Of a DNA stretch of 64,000 bases, positions 16,777 through 26,154 are shown piece after piece (the stretch's first letter is position 1; the number at the start of each line of letters is the position of its first letter). Origin of the DNA: Sphingobium sp. TCM1 (lineage in GTDB: Bacteria; Pseudomonadota; Alphaproteobacteria; Sphingomonadales; Sphingomonadaceae); the NCBI RefSeq assembly GCF_001650725.1, contig NZ_LXVX01000001.1, forward strand, positions 124,001-188,000. The letters are read 5' to 3'. Both the position numbers and the translations under genes were made by a program. A model generated the notes under the pieces. The model searched no databases. It had not been told where the DNA came from and was given only the letters and a program-made list of their open reading frames with translations.

Positions 16777-17538
16777 TCAGAAGCGGAAGCCGCGCATCTG
16801 GTTGTTGCCGTCGCACAGGATGACCTGGTTGTTGATGAAACTGCCTTCGTCCGAAGCCAGGAACAGGGCTAGCTGGGCGATGTCTTCCGCCGTTCCCTGG
16901 CGACGGACCGACTGCATTGCCTTCAACCTTTCCCAATTGGCGGCGTCGACACCCTGCTGCGCGGCCTCGGTCGCCATCAGGCCCGGCGCGATGCCGACGC
17001 AGCGTATCTCGTCGGCGCCGAACTGCTGCGCCATGGCATGGGTGAAGATGTTGAGCGCCGCCTTCGTGACGCCATAGGCAGTCGCGGGATTGTAGCTCGC
17101 CATCGACGACTTGTTGATGATGACGCCCTTGGCCCTTGCCAGCGCCGGGCGGAGCGCTTCCGCCAGCAGCATCGGCCCGATCGTGTTGATGGCGAAATAG
17201 TGCTGCCATTTCGCCTGCCCCAGACCGAAGAAGCCACGCGCGATCTCGCCGGAGTGAAGTCCGGCATTGTTGATCAGCACGTCCAGCCGGTGATGCCCGG
17301 CCAGAACCGCGTCGGCGCAGGCATGAATGTCGGCCTCCACCGCCATGTCGATGCGGTGCATTTCGGCGCTGCCCCCCGTCTGTTCGATCAGGGTGCGGCT
17401 TTCCGCCAGCCCATCCTCGTTGATGTCGGCCAGGATGAGGTGGGCGCCTTCGCCTGCGAAGGCCAGGGCATGGGCGCGGCCCAGGCCGCCCGCCGATCCC
17501 GTGACCAGCACTGTCCTGCCCGCGAACCGATGCGCCAT
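16777..17538 (-). CDS. Short-chain dehydrogenase
   Basis: The 253-residue SDR has TGSAGGLG, the DINED segment whose Asp favours NAD, NNAG, and the catalytic YGVTK, and ends in a family-typical CDGNNQ segment. The start at 17538 has a strong GAGGAGGG site five bases upstream; an in-frame ATG at 17589 does not. It may act as a 3-hydroxyacyl-CoA or steroid-like alcohol dehydrogenase, since it follows the NTF2-like and synthetase genes in the same operon. A 130-base gap separates it from the EthD-like gene downstream and may hold an internal signal I could not identify. Confidence 0.86.
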   Translation of the reverse strand: MAHRFAGRTVLVTGSAGGLGRAHALAFAGEGAHLILADINEDGLAESRTLIEQTGGSAEMHRIDMAVEADIHACADAVLAGHHRLDVLINNAGLHSGEIARGFFGLGQAKWQHYFAINTIGPMLLAEALRPALARAKGVIINKSSMASYNPATAYGVTKAALNIFTHAMAQQFGADEIRCVGIAPGLMATEAAQQGVDAANWERLKAMQSVRRQGTAEDIAQLALFLASDEGSFINNQVILCDGNNQMRGFRF

Positions 17539-17549
17539 TGCGTCCCTCC

Positions 17550-17963
17550 TCATTCCATGCGGTCGAACCGCACTTGCGCGATCCGCCATCCCTGCGGCGT
17601 CAGGCGAAAGCGGTCGGCATAGCGCCCCATCACCGTGTCGATGACACCGCTCTCGCGACGTTTAAGCTTGACCATTACCGTCCAGTCACCCCTCAGCTCG
17701 TCCCCATCCACCTCGATCCGGGGCGAATGGAGCATGTGCAGCACCCACAGGCTGTTGCCGGCAATGGCGGTACAGAGAAAGCCGGTGATCGCATCGGCAC
17801 CCTCGAGCAGGCCCATGCCATAGTCGCCCACGAAATCGGTGGTGAAGATCTTGGCGAACAGGGTACGGGCCTCATCCGGATCCTGCGCGGCCAGATCGGC
17901 GGCCGCACAATAGCGCGCCTTGAGATTGGCGATGGTCAGCGCCTGATCCGCAAGGCCGTTCAT
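17550..17963 (-). CDS. NTF2-like (SnoaL) small protein
   Basis: The 137-residue protein has the alpha+beta barrel pattern of the SnoaL/NTF2-like group: N-terminal helices (LADQALTIANLKARYCAAAD), then strands such as GDYGMGLLEGADAI and RYADRFRLTPQGWRIAQV. Members include ketosteroid-isomerase-like enzymes and hydratases as well as non-catalytic proteins. Its start overlaps the acyl-CoA synthetase stop by four bases and it precedes an SDR by 11 bases, so it is made with CoA-pathway enzymes. An isomerase or dehydratase role is possible, but no catalytic residue can be assigned with confidence. Confidence 0.75.
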   Translation of the reverse strand: MNGLADQALTIANLKARYCAAADLAAQDPDEARTLFAKIFTTDFVGDYGMGLLEGADAITGFLCTAIAGNSLWVLHMLHSPRIEVDGDELRGDWTVMVKLKRRESGVIDTVMGRYADRFRLTPQGWRIAQVRFDRME

Positions 17964-19642
17964 GCCGGCTCGGCTTCGAGCCGCTTCGCCACCAGCGCCT
18001 TGAGATCGGCGGTCTTGATCTTCGCGCTGCCGGTCAGCGCCAGATCCTCCTCGCTGAAAAAGAGAACGCGACGTGGGACCTTGTAACTGGCCAGCTGACC
18101 TTTGGCGAAACCGCGCACATCCTCTTCCGCCAATGCGGCGCCGTCATGCGGGACGATGCAGGCGACGACCAGTTCGCCCAGCGTTTCATGCGGGACGCCG
18201 ACCGTCTGGGTCATCTTGACACCGGGACAACCCTTGATGACGGCGTCGATCTCCACCGGGGAAACATTGGCGCCCCCGGTCTTGATGATGTCGTTGAGGC
18301 GCCCTTCCCAGAACAGCCTGCCCGCCGCATCCAGATATCCGCCGTCGCCGGTGCGGAAGAAACCCTCCGCGTCGACGCTTTCATCCAGCGGCACGCCGAC
18401 ATAGCCGAGCATCAGCGTCGGCCCCTTGACCGCGATCTCGCCACGTTCGCCCAGCGGCATGACGGCGCCGGTCAGGGGATCGAGGACCTTGAAGATATTG
18501 CCCGGCAGCGGTTTGCCATGGCTGCCGGCAATCTCCGCCTCCGGAGTGCCGGAGTCGAAGATGGCGCTGATCGTGAAGGTTTCGGTATTGCCATAGGCGG
18601 CCATTGGTTCCTGCCAGTCGGTCCGGACCGTGGGATGGCGACCCAGCGGCGTGTTCGCCCCGACATAATGGAGCGAGGACAGATCGACATCGCGCCAGTT
18701 CGCCGCCCCTTCCAGCTGCGCCCATTGGTGCGGCCAGGCAAAGGCCATGGTCGCGCGCTCCTGTTCCATCAGGCGAAGCGCCTCTTCGGGCTGGAACGTG
18801 GCTTGCAGGATCAGGCTGCCGCCCGAGGACAGGGCGCCGCCGATGGCCATGGCGAAATTGCCCGACCAGAAGAAGCCGTTGGCGGACCAGGCGCGGGCGT
18901 CCTCCCGCGCAGCGAGAAAGCGCTTCCAGCGCCAGAGCTGGAGCGTGACTCCCCGGTGCATGGACAGGATGCCCTTGGGCTTCGCGGTCGAACCGGACGA
19001 GAAGAAGAGTACGCCCGGATCGGCGGGCGTCACGGTCGCGGCGGCGGCGTCGACCAGAGCCTGATCGACCGTTGCCCCGCGCGCGAGGAAATCGTCCCAC
19101 GGCTCGATCATACCGCCTCCGCCTCCGACTGAGGCGATGTGACGCAGGAATGGAAAGCGGGTCGATCCCAGTTCCCCCGGCGCGCTGGTTGCAACCGCCG
19201 GCTCCAGCTCGGCGATCATGGACGCAAAATCCTTCTTCAGGACGGAGCGTTCGATGAGCAGGACATGCGCGCCCGAGGCCTGGATCAGGTGATCCAGTTC
19301 GGCCGTCGTCGAAAAGGTGCTGAGCGTCGCCGCCACACCGCCGGCGAGCGCCGTACCGAACACCGCAGCGAGAAATTCCGGACGATTGGTCATCAGAACG
19401 GCGACGCGCGTACCCTTGCCCACGCCGGCGGCAATGAGCGCGCGGGCCACCACATTGGCCCGCGCCCACAGTTCGTCATAGGTCCACCGCGTGACGGTAT
19501 CGCCTTCATGCATGACCAGCGCCTCGGCCGGCCCCGATCGCGCCGTGACCTGCCGGAGCCAGCCGCCCAGGGTGAGTTCGCCCAGTCCCGGCTCTTCGCC
19601 CAGGGGCGGGCCGGCGACGATCGAAAGCGGCCGATCAGTCAT
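17960..19642 (-). CDS. AMP-dependent acyl-CoA synthetase
   Basis: The 560-residue adenylating enzyme activates a carboxylic acid with ATP and CoA. Its motifs are the P-loop FFSSGSTAKPKG near residue 212, YGNTET, FRTGDGGYLD, the hinge GRLNDIIKTGGANVSP, and the late Lys in GSAKIKT. The variant Ser-Ser-Gly-Ser-Thr P-loop is functional in the family. It is the fourth gene of the ten-gene operon and overlaps the NTF2-like gene. It is the expected entry point that feeds the fused acyl-CoA dehydrogenase across the regulon. Acid specificity cannot be read. Confidence 0.9.
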   Translation of the reverse strand: MTDRPLSIVAGPPLGEEPGLGELTLGGWLRQVTARSGPAEALVMHEGDTVTRWTYDELWARANVVARALIAAGVGKGTRVAVLMTNRPEFLAAVFGTALAGGVAATLSTFSTTAELDHLIQASGAHVLLIERSVLKKDFASMIAELEPAVATSAPGELGSTRFPFLRHIASVGGGGGMIEPWDDFLARGATVDQALVDAAAATVTPADPGVLFFSSGSTAKPKGILSMHRGVTLQLWRWKRFLAAREDARAWSANGFFWSGNFAMAIGGALSSGGSLILQATFQPEEALRLMEQERATMAFAWPHQWAQLEGAANWRDVDLSSLHYVGANTPLGRHPTVRTDWQEPMAAYGNTETFTISAIFDSGTPEAEIAGSHGKPLPGNIFKVLDPLTGAVMPLGERGEIAVKGPTLMLGYVGVPLDESVDAEGFFRTGDGGYLDAAGRLFWEGRLNDIIKTGGANVSPVEIDAVIKGCPGVKMTQTVGVPHETLGELVVACIVPHDGAALAEEDVRGFAKGQLASYKVPRRVLFFSEEDLALTGSAKIKTADLKALVAKRLEAEPA

Positions 19643-19663
19643 CTTGTCGCTCCCGATTCCCGT

Positions 19664-20854
19664 TCAGACCAACGGCAACTCGACATCGGCAACCGATTTG
19701 ACGAGTACCATGCCATCCTGGTTGGACAGGGTAAGCTGCACCCGGACCAGCGGCGCGCCCCACTCGGTGACGTCACGCTTTTCGACCACTTCGGCGTCGA
19801 AATAGGTAACGTCGCCTTCAAACGCCGGGCCACGGAAGTCGGACTTGATCCAGCGGACCATGCCGTCATTGCCAGCCCAATAGGCGATATAGTCGGTCGC
19901 CCAGGCCTGCATCGTCGCGCCATAGCCATAGGCGCGGCTCATGCCGACCTCGCCTGCCTTTTGATCGTCGACGTGACCGCGCGACGGGCCGAGATAGAGG
20001 CCGTCGCGCTTGCGCGGGTCGATCAGCGCCCCTTCCTCGTCAAACCCGAAACCATCCGCCCAGCCCGGATCCTGGTTCACCCACGGATCGTCGACGCCAG
20101 CCGGCGCGACCCAGTCCATGCTGCCCCAGATGTTGAACATGAAGGCGCGATATTCGGTGGCGAAGGTCGCCTTGGTATGCGGGCCGATCACACGGCGCAC
20201 CAGCTTGTCGCCGACCGACACATCCTCCCAGCGGGGCGATACGCCCTCCCGATAGGCCATCAGCCAATTATGGCGCACCGCATCGACCTGCTCCAGCTCG
20301 GCGTCGGACCAGCGCTTCAATTCGCCCAACATGCTGTCATACATGCCGCGCTTTTCGGCTTCCTCCTTGAGATAGCGGATGGCGGTCGAGCGCGCCTTGG
20401 CAACGAGCGAGCCGTCCTGCTTGTAATGCAACGTATCGCCGCGCGAGAACATGGTCGGACCGGCGAATTTGGTGTCGGTGACCTTATAGTCGTGGAAGCG
20501 GCGCTTCTGGGTCAGATGGTCGCCCGGGCGGATGCGCGCGCCATAATACCACCATTCCTCGCCACCGAAGATCAGGTGCGAATCCTTGATATAGCCGACG
20601 CAGGCGGGCGCGCAGCCATGGCCATAGTCCATGCACACCGCGATCGACTGGGGCGCCACCAGACCGCCGAACTGGCTATGCGCCGCGAAGCGGGGATCCC
20701 AGTGGACCGGATTGGGATAATCCATCGCCATCACCCAGCGGCGCAGATCGCTCGACGTCAGCGGCTCGCGAATCTGACCGCCACCGATTTCCGTACCGAC
20801 GCGCTTGTCGACATCGCTGAGGTCCATTGTCACCATCTCGTTCATCTCATCCAC
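19664..20854 (-). CDS. MaoC/FAS1-like dehydratase (double hot-dog hydratase)
   Basis: The 396-residue protein has two hot-dog regions: an N-terminal FAS1-like dehydratase half (about 30-185, FGGLVAPQSIAV) and a C-terminal MaoC-like half (about 205-390, YGYGATMQAWATDYIAYW). This architecture is used for (R)-specific or steroid-type enoyl-CoA hydration, as by ChsH1-ChsH2 in cholesterol side-chain loss. It lies between acuI and the acyl-CoA synthetase. A second protein of the same architecture is encoded at 34940-36088, so the two blocks each have their own hydratase. I cannot place the catalytic Asp/His dyad with certainty. Confidence 0.82.
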   Translation of the reverse strand: MDEMNEMVTMDLSDVDKRVGTEIGGGQIREPLTSSDLRRWVMAMDYPNPVHWDPRFAAHSQFGGLVAPQSIAVCMDYGHGCAPACVGYIKDSHLIFGGEEWWYYGARIRPGDHLTQKRRFHDYKVTDTKFAGPTMFSRGDTLHYKQDGSLVAKARSTAIRYLKEEAEKRGMYDSMLGELKRWSDAELEQVDAVRHNWLMAYREGVSPRWEDVSVGDKLVRRVIGPHTKATFATEYRAFMFNIWGSMDWVAPAGVDDPWVNQDPGWADGFGFDEEGALIDPRKRDGLYLGPSRGHVDDQKAGEVGMSRAYGYGATMQAWATDYIAYWAGNDGMVRWIKSDFRGPAFEGDVTYFDAEVVEKRDVTEWGAPLVRVQLTLSNQDGMVLVKSVADVELPLV

Positions 20855-20870
20855 TCCCTCTTGCGCTGCT

Positions 20871-21854
20871 TCAGCGATTCACATCGACGACGATGCGGCC
20901 GCGCACCTTGCCCGCCAGCAGGTCGGACGCGGCGGCGATCGCCTGCTCCAGCCCGATTTCCTCAGCGATCAGATCGAGCAGGGCAGGATCAAGGTCGCGT
21001 GCAAGCCTTCCCCACGCCGCCATGCGCGGCGCGCGCGGCGCCATGACGCTGTCGACGCCCAGCAGGCGAACGCCGCGCAGGATGAAGGGCATCACGGTGG
21101 CGGGGAAATCGGCGCCCTGAGCGAGTCCGCACGCCGCGACCGCGCCGCCATAGCGCGTCTGGGCGCAAGCATTGGCGAGCGTGAAGCTCCCCACGGAATC
21201 CACGACACCGGCCCAGCGTTCCTTCTGGAGCGGTTTGCCCTTCTCCGACATGGTAGCGCGGTCGATCACGTCATCTGCGCCCAGTTGGGTGAGATAATCT
21301 GCCTCCGCAGCCTTGCCGGTCGAGCCGATCACGGTAAAGCCGGCCTTCTTGAGCAGGGCCACGGCAACGCTGCCGACGCCGCCGGTCGCGCCCGTCACCA
21401 GCACTTCGCCCTGATCTGGCGTGACGCCGGACCTGACCAGCGCCTCGACGCACAGGGCTGCGGTATAGCCCGCGGTACCGATCGCCATCGCCTGACGCGG
21501 GGTGAAGGCATCGGGCAGCGGCACCAGCCAGTCGCCCTTGAGCCGAGCGACCTGGGCAAGGCCGCCCCAATGGCCCTCCCCTACTCCCCAGCCATTGAGG
21601 ACCACCCGATCGCCGGCCTTCCAGTCGGGATGCTCCGAGGTCCGGACCGTGCCGGCCAGGTCGATGCCCGGCACCATCGGAAATTTGCGAACGACCGGTG
21701 AAGCGCCCGTGATCGCCAGACCATCCTTGTAGTTCAGCGTCGAATAGAGGACATCGATAGTGACATCGCCTTCGGGCAGTTGCGCTTCGTCAACCTGGCT
21801 GAGCGTGACGCTCTGCTGGTCGTCGGTCTTGTCGATGAGGATGGCGGAAAACAT
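20871..21854 (-). CDS. acuI: Acryloyl-CoA reductase (MDR family)
   Basis: The 327-residue medium-chain reductase matches the AcuI/YhdH family along its length: [27 protein letters not shown], and the nucleotide loop [11 protein letters not shown], with no zinc ligands. AcuI reduces acryloyl-CoA to propionyl-CoA with NADPH. In the operon this suggests that a toxic C3 enoyl-CoA forms during side-chain breakdown and is detoxified, or that the enzyme reduces a related enoyl-CoA. It starts four bases before the end of TetR and is followed by the MaoC-like gene 17 bases on. Confidence 0.88.
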   Translation of the reverse strand: MFSAILIDKTDDQQSVTLSQVDEAQLPEGDVTIDVLYSTLNYKDGLAITGASPVVRKFPMVPGIDLAGTVRTSEHPDWKAGDRVVLNGWGVGEGHWGGLAQVARLKGDWLVPLPDAFTPRQAMAIGTAGYTAALCVEALVRSGVTPDQGEVLVTGATGGVGSVAVALLKKAGFTVIGSTGKAAEADYLTQLGADDVIDRATMSEKGKPLQKERWAGVVDSVGSFTLANACAQTRYGGAVAACGLAQGADFPATVMPFILRGVRLLGVDSVMAPRAPRMAAWGRLARDLDPALLDLIAEEIGLEQAIAAASDLLAGKVRGRIVVDVNR

Positions 21855-21857
21855 CGG

Positions 21858-22544
21858 CTATTCCTTCCGGGAATGGGATGAGGGAGATTGGGGCAGACCT
21901 TCACGGAGGCGATCGGCAATGTCGGGAAAACGCTCCGGCCGCATCGAGCCGTACATGCACAGACGCAGCGATTCCTGCGCGACGCGCCGGGCGAGGTCGC
22001 GGCGCTCTTCGTCGGCGCGCGCGTGCGACTGCGCCCAGACTGGCCAGAGGAAGGCCCCCGCCAGCATCATGACGGATAGCACCTCAACGTCGATGCCGCC
22101 CTGCGCAAGATCGGTGTCGGCGAAACGCTGCAACGATCCTTCATATTCACGCCAGAAAGGGTCGGCCATCGGATCGGGCGAAGCCAGCAGTTGCATCAAC
22201 CAGATGCGGCAGAGTTCGGGATTTTCCATCGCGAAGATGGCCAGGCGATCGGTCGTGTCGGCGATATCGACCTGCTCCACGCGCCGTTCGCCGATCGTTT
22301 CGGGATCGCCGAAAACGGCGCGGAACATGCGGTCGGACACCCAGTCGGCGGTCGCCTGGATCAGTTTGTCGCGCGTTTCGAAATGCTGATAGGCAGTCCC
22401 CCGGTTGACGCCGGCCAGTACGGCGACTTCGGATAGGCTGATCCCTTCGGGACCATCCTTCGCCAGCAGAGCGCGCGCCGCTTCCAATATCGCCTCCCGT
22501 GTCGCCTCGGGGTCGCGGGACCGCCTTTTTCGTGCTTCCGTCAT
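21858..22544 (-). CDS. TetR-family regulator heading the ten-gene operon
   Basis: The 228-residue protein has the TetR DNA-binding helices (about 12-60; SLSEVAVLAGVNRGTAYQHF) and a helical ligand domain with paired Trp in FLWPVWAQ. It is first in the operon that continues through acuI to the second tetR, so it probably regulates its own transcription and all downstream genes. The leader from 22545 to 22700 contains two inverted repeats: TGATGTTG (22576) with CAACATCA (22631), and the palindrome at 22664-22685. The inducer is probably a CoA intermediate or the free acid, by analogy only. Confidence 0.86.
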   Translation of the reverse strand: MTEARKRRSRDPEATREAILEAARALLAKDGPEGISLSEVAVLAGVNRGTAYQHFETRDKLIQATADWVSDRMFRAVFGDPETIGERRVEQVDIADTTDRLAIFAMENPELCRIWLMQLLASPDPMADPFWREYEGSLQRFADTDLAQGGIDVEVLSVMMLAGAFLWPVWAQSHARADEERRDLARRVAQESLRLCMYGSMRPERFPDIADRLREGLPQSPSSHSRKE

Positions 22545-22663
22545 GCCGTCATTCCTTATTTCTCAGGCCCCCCGGTGATGTTGCGTATGAATGCACGCGA
22601 CGAAGGGCCCACCGATCCAGCGGCGCAAGTCAACATCAGGGGTGCCTATCCGGCAAGAGCACT

Positions 22664-22685
22664 TAATGACCACCATTGTTCATTA
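22664..22685 (-). promoter_or_regulatory. Palindromic operator ahead of the tetR-acuI operon
   Basis: TAATGA (22664-22669) and TCATTA (22680-22685) form perfect 6-bp arms. Within them, 22667-22682 reads TGACCA-CCAT-TGTTCA, or TGAACA-ATGG-TGGTCA on the other strand. That is one base from a perfect TGAACA-N4-TGTTCA, the palindrome at the IclR promoter. It lies about 123 bases upstream of the tetR start. On the minus strand a TAAGAT just before it could be a -10 element. The rest of 22545-22836 holds only this, a second loose inverted repeat and the receptor terminator. Confidence 0.45.
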
Positions 22686-22776
22686 TCTTACGCTGCCCGC
22701 CTGCACGGGAGTCAACCAGAGCCATCCCATCATCGCCGCCACGAAGAAGCAGCCGATTGCCGAGCCATATGACGGC

Positions 22777-22807
22777 AAAAGTCCGGGCGACGTGGAGCGC
22801 CGCCCGG
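22777..22807 (-). terminator. Probable terminator of the TonB receptor gene
   Basis: Read on the minus strand, CCGGGCG (22801-22807) pairs with CGCCCGG (22783-22789) across an 11-base loop and is followed within two bases by a short U run (22777-22780). It lies 30 bases beyond the receptor stop. The stem has only seven perfect pairs plus possible wobble, so it may be a moderate terminator. Confidence 0.55.
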
Positions 22808-22836
22808 CCGAATGCTCATGCCAGGGCGCGCCTGCT

Positions 22837-25260
22837 TCAGCGCGAACCGAAGAAGAAGCGGAGGTTCACGCCAAATTCACGCGGCGGAGTCACCGTAGCG
22901 CCAGTATAGGTGCTGGTGAACGTCGCCGCCGTGGTCGTCGCCCCGGTCGCGGTGAAGCCCGTAATCTGCTGGTAAGCGGTGAAGAGCGGCGTCGTGCGCG
23001 TCAGCACCTTCGTCGTGTCGAACAGATTCTTGGCGAACAGCGATATTTCCCAGCCGCCGTCCGGATCGCGGATGCCAGCATAGAGATTGGCCAGCGCATA
23101 GGCGCCGACATCGTCGAAATTATTGGCGGGATCGCCCTGCGACTTGCCGTTGTAATTGACGAGGCCACGCACGAAGCCATCTACCTTGCCGGAAAGGGCG
23201 GTATGATATTCGCCCTGGAGAGTCGCGGTGAAGGGCGGCATGAAGGACGCCCGCTGCGACACGGCGCAGGAGGAGATATTGTCAGCGCCGACCGCCGCCT
23301 GCAACTGCGCCAGAGTGGGCGCAGCGCCGACCGGATCAGGCACGCCATCGCCGTTCAGGTCGTTGCAGGGAATATTGCCATTCTGGATCTTGCCCAGCGA
23401 ATAGCTGGCAGTCAAACCAACATTCAGGCTGCGGGTTACATCGACGTTCAGTTCGCTTTCGATGCCGTTCACCTCGACCGGCACGGCACCCACGAAATTG
23501 AACGAATTGACCTGCTGCGCCGTCCCGGTCACCTGGCCGGCCGCATTGCGGATCGCCACGGTGTTGACATAATAGACGCCATTGTTCGGTACGCGGAACG
23601 GGAAATTCTTGTACTTCTGGTGATAGGCCGTGACGTTGAAGCGCGCGCGTCCACCCCACAAGGTGCTCTTGAAGCCGAGTTCGTAGGACTTGGAGGTTTC
23701 CGGCGGCAGGTTCAGGAAGCTGTTTTCCAGCGCCGACTTGGCGATGTTGAAGTCGCCAATGACATTGATCCCCGGACGCATCGAGCTGCCCGTCGCAGCA
23801 TAGACCAGGAAGTCCGGCGAGAAATTATGCTTCACCGATGCGCTGTAGATCAGCTTCTTGAGGTTCTGGCTGTCGGCCGCAATCCTGTTGCCATTGACGA
23901 ACAGGAAGTTTTCCGAATCATATTTGATTTGACGCAGGCCCCCGGAAACTTCGGTCGCTTCCCCGATATGCGCCGTCAGGTTGCCGAAGAAGGATTGTTC
24001 GTGCGCACCGCCGGTACGCTGAATATCGGACTGCACGATGGATGCGATGCCACCCCCGAAGGCCGTCGGCAAACGCACGATCGTCGGCGAGGTGAGGCTG
24101 GTAGGCGGCGTCAGCTTGTTGTCGAAGAAGCCGATCACATAGTCGAAGATGCCGACGACCCGCTCTTCATTCTGCAGGCGGATTTCGTGGGATGTCGCCT
24201 TCGCGATCGTGTCGGTGATCTGGTTGACGTCACGTCCGATGAAGAAATTGCCGCGATCGATATTTTCAGTGGAGTGGAAATCCTGCTTCGACCATTGACC
24301 CTGGTAGATCAGCCGCTGGCCGGCCGCCGCCAGTTCGGCGCGCCAGTTGAAAAGGTCGATCCGCTGATTGATGATGCGTGGCTGTTCCTGGATCGAACGC
24401 CGGTCCTTGGCGGTGATCAGAACGGGGCTGGGCGCCGCGTTCGGATTCGCCTCGCTGAACGAGATCGATTGATCGTAAGTCCGTGCGTCGCGATCGAGAT
24501 ATTGGTAGGTACCCTCCAGCTTCAGCCAGTCGGCTGGCTCGATCGCCCCCACGACGCGGAAGCTCTTGGTGCGCGAATGCGGATCGGGCGCGCCCGCGCC
24601 GCGCGTCAGTGGCCGAATGCGGTCAACCTCATTTTCATCCCACACGCCCGAAACGCGCAGACCGGCCACGCCTTCGATGATCGGCAGGTTCAGCGCGCCC
24701 TTGAAATTCAGCGTACCGATGTCGTTTCCGGTCCAGTCGACATAGCCGCCAAACTGATTGAGATCGGGCTTGCGCGACGTGATGGTGATCGAGCCGGAGG
24801 GAGAAGCGCGACCACGCAGCGTGCCTTGCGGCCCGCGCTGCACTTCGATCTGGCCGATGTCGTACATCTGCTGCAGGACGATGCCAGGGGAGATCGGGGC
24901 GTCATTGAAATAAAATTCGACGGTGCCGTTGTTGCCACTGGCATTGGCGTCGAAATTAACGCCGCGCAGACGGGCGTTACCGCCGATGCCGTTGGCGTTG
25001 GTGGTCAATTCCAGACCGGGAGCAAGCGACTTCACCTCGGTGAACTCGCGGAAATTGAGATTGCCGATCGACTGGCCGGTGACTGCGTTGATGACGGCCG
25101 GCACGTCCTGCACATCCTCCTCGCGGCGACGGGCCTGAACGATGATGGTCGGTGCATCGAACCCCGCATCCTGCGGCGCCTCCTGCGCCAGTGCCGATGC
25201 CGAAGCAGCCAGGGCGGCAATGCTCGTGCCCATGAGGTGATATGCGGTCATGCGCTTCAC
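22837..25260 (-). CDS. TonB-dependent outer-membrane receptor
   Basis: The 807-residue protein begins with a signal peptide (about 1-26, cleavage after SALA). A plug domain follows (about 40-160, beginning PTIIVQARRREEDVQDVP), and then a 22-strand-type barrel. The likely TonB-box lies in TIIVQ. The plug segments GVNFDANASG and QVQRGPQGTLRGRASPSGSI-like residues are typical of sphingomonad receptors that import large or hydrophobic organic molecules; vitamin or siderophore import cannot be excluded. It is transcribed alone, away from the divergent TetR at 25528, and sits next to the ten-gene operon. Uptake of the pathway substrate across the outer membrane is the natural inference. Confidence 0.9.
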   Translation of the reverse strand: MKRMTAYHLMGTSIAALAASASALAQEAPQDAGFDAPTIIVQARRREEDVQDVPAVINAVTGQSIGNLNFREFTEVKSLAPGLELTTNANGIGGNARLRGVNFDANASGNNGTVEFYFNDAPISPGIVLQQMYDIGQIEVQRGPQGTLRGRASPSGSITITSRKPDLNQFGGYVDWTGNDIGTLNFKGALNLPIIEGVAGLRVSGVWDENEVDRIRPLTRGAGAPDPHSRTKSFRVVGAIEPADWLKLEGTYQYLDRDARTYDQSISFSEANPNAAPSPVLITAKDRRSIQEQPRIINQRIDLFNWRAELAAAGQRLIYQGQWSKQDFHSTENIDRGNFFIGRDVNQITDTIAKATSHEIRLQNEERVVGIFDYVIGFFDNKLTPPTSLTSPTIVRLPTAFGGGIASIVQSDIQRTGGAHEQSFFGNLTAHIGEATEVSGGLRQIKYDSENFLFVNGNRIAADSQNLKKLIYSASVKHNFSPDFLVYAATGSSMRPGINVIGDFNIAKSALENSFLNLPPETSKSYELGFKSTLWGGRARFNVTAYHQKYKNFPFRVPNNGVYYVNTVAIRNAAGQVTGTAQQVNSFNFVGAVPVEVNGIESELNVDVTRSLNVGLTASYSLGKIQNGNIPCNDLNGDGVPDPVGAAPTLAQLQAAVGADNISSCAVSQRASFMPPFTATLQGEYHTALSGKVDGFVRGLVNYNGKSQGDPANNFDDVGAYALANLYAGIRDPDGGWEISLFAKNLFDTTKVLTRTTPLFTAYQQITGFTATGATTTAATFTSTYTGATVTPPREFGVNLRFFFGSR

Positions 25261-25456
25261 TTGGTCTCTCCTCCCCTGATCGACGCCGCAGCGAATCCTC
25301 CGTTCGCTATCGGCGCAACGCGGTCGTTTCTGTTTCTTTGCGAGTGCCGTTATGCCCGAACCAATTGCCGTGCGAAGCCCTTAACCAACAGGTGTGTCTA
25401 TATATCGCTGTCGCGATTCCCCTCATATTCCCACTGCTTTCACGCGCCATCGCACG

Positions 25457-25481
25457 GACAATATTCCCGACCAACATTGTC
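25457..25481. promoter_or_regulatory. Inverted repeat in the receptor/TetR divergent promoter
   Basis: GACAAT (25457-25462) and ATTGTC (25476-25481) are perfect 6-bp arms separated by 13 bases. They lie 47 bases upstream of the TetR start and about 200 bases upstream of the receptor start. This is the clearest dyad in the 267-base divergent region and is a candidate site for the TetR protein. The remainder shows no other strong signal. Confidence 0.4.
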
Positions 25482-25527
25482 TTCGCTGCAAGTGGCAAGG
25501 CCGATGATTTTGAGGCATGAGGTCGCG

Positions 25528-26154
25528 ATGGAACAGCCCCTTGCCCACCGCCGGCGCAATCGCGCCTATGAGGAAACGCACAGGAGCCTGATCGAGACGG
25601 CCGTTACGCTCATTTCGCAGACCGGGGTGGCCGGACTGTCGATCGCGGCGCTGGCGCGCGCGGCCGCAATCGACCGGACCACCGTCTATTATCACTTCCG
25701 CGCACGCGAAGACCTGCTGAAGGCCGTGCGCGCATGGTCCGCGCAGCAACTGGCCGCAGCCTTCACCGGCGCGGACTCACAGGAAGAGCGAATCGATCAC
25801 ATCACCCGGTTCGTGCTGGACCATCCCGCACTGATCCAACTGTGGATCGCCGATTTCCTGACCGGGACCGACATAAGGGACAATTATCCCCATTGGGATT
25901 CACTGGTTGCAGGAGTCGCGGGCACGGCTGCCCAAAGTGGCGTCGATCCCGAAATCTTCTGCACCTTGCTGATCACGGGCGCCGTGATCGGACCGCGCGT
26001 GGCTATGCCGCCGCCATGGCGCGGGCGCTGGTGGGGGGCGACCATGACCGCGACTATTTCGCGCTGTTCCCCAATTTCTTCCTGCTCGGCACCCCCGCAC
26101 AGCATTTTTCCCATGTCGTCTATCCGGTGTCGGCGACACGGTCGCGCGGTGTGA
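25528..26154 (+). CDS. TetR-family regulator with a replaced C-terminus
   Basis: Residues 1-158 are a normal TetR protein: arm, DNA-binding helices (SIAALARAAAIDRTTVYYHF) and ligand helices up to GAVIGPRV. From about base 26001 the sequence becomes the 3' end of a Rieske oxygenase gene read in another frame. The last roughly 50 residues (Pro, Ser and Arg-rich, ending CRRHGRAV) are therefore not native TetR sequence. GAGG (25519-25522) supports the ATG at 25528. The regulator may still fold and bind DNA, because the family's final helix is the part lost. Its original target is probably the receptor or the lost oxygenase. Confidence 0.78.
   Translation: MEQPLAHRRRNRAYEETHRSLIETAVTLISQTGVAGLSIAALARAAAIDRTTVYYHFRAREDLLKAVRAWSAQQLAAAFTGADSQEERIDHITRFVLDHPALIQLWIADFLTGTDIRDNYPHWDSLVAGVAGTAAQSGVDPEIFCTLLITGAVIGPRVAMPPPWRGRWWGATMTATISRCSPISSCSAPPHSIFPMSSIRCRRHGRAV

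Noticed and set aside
22591..25503. A very long plus-strand open frame running through this region into the TetR gene
   Set aside because: It is antisense to the TonB receptor, whose protein has a signal peptide, plug and barrel. Only the 3' part from 25528 has recognisable protein motifs.
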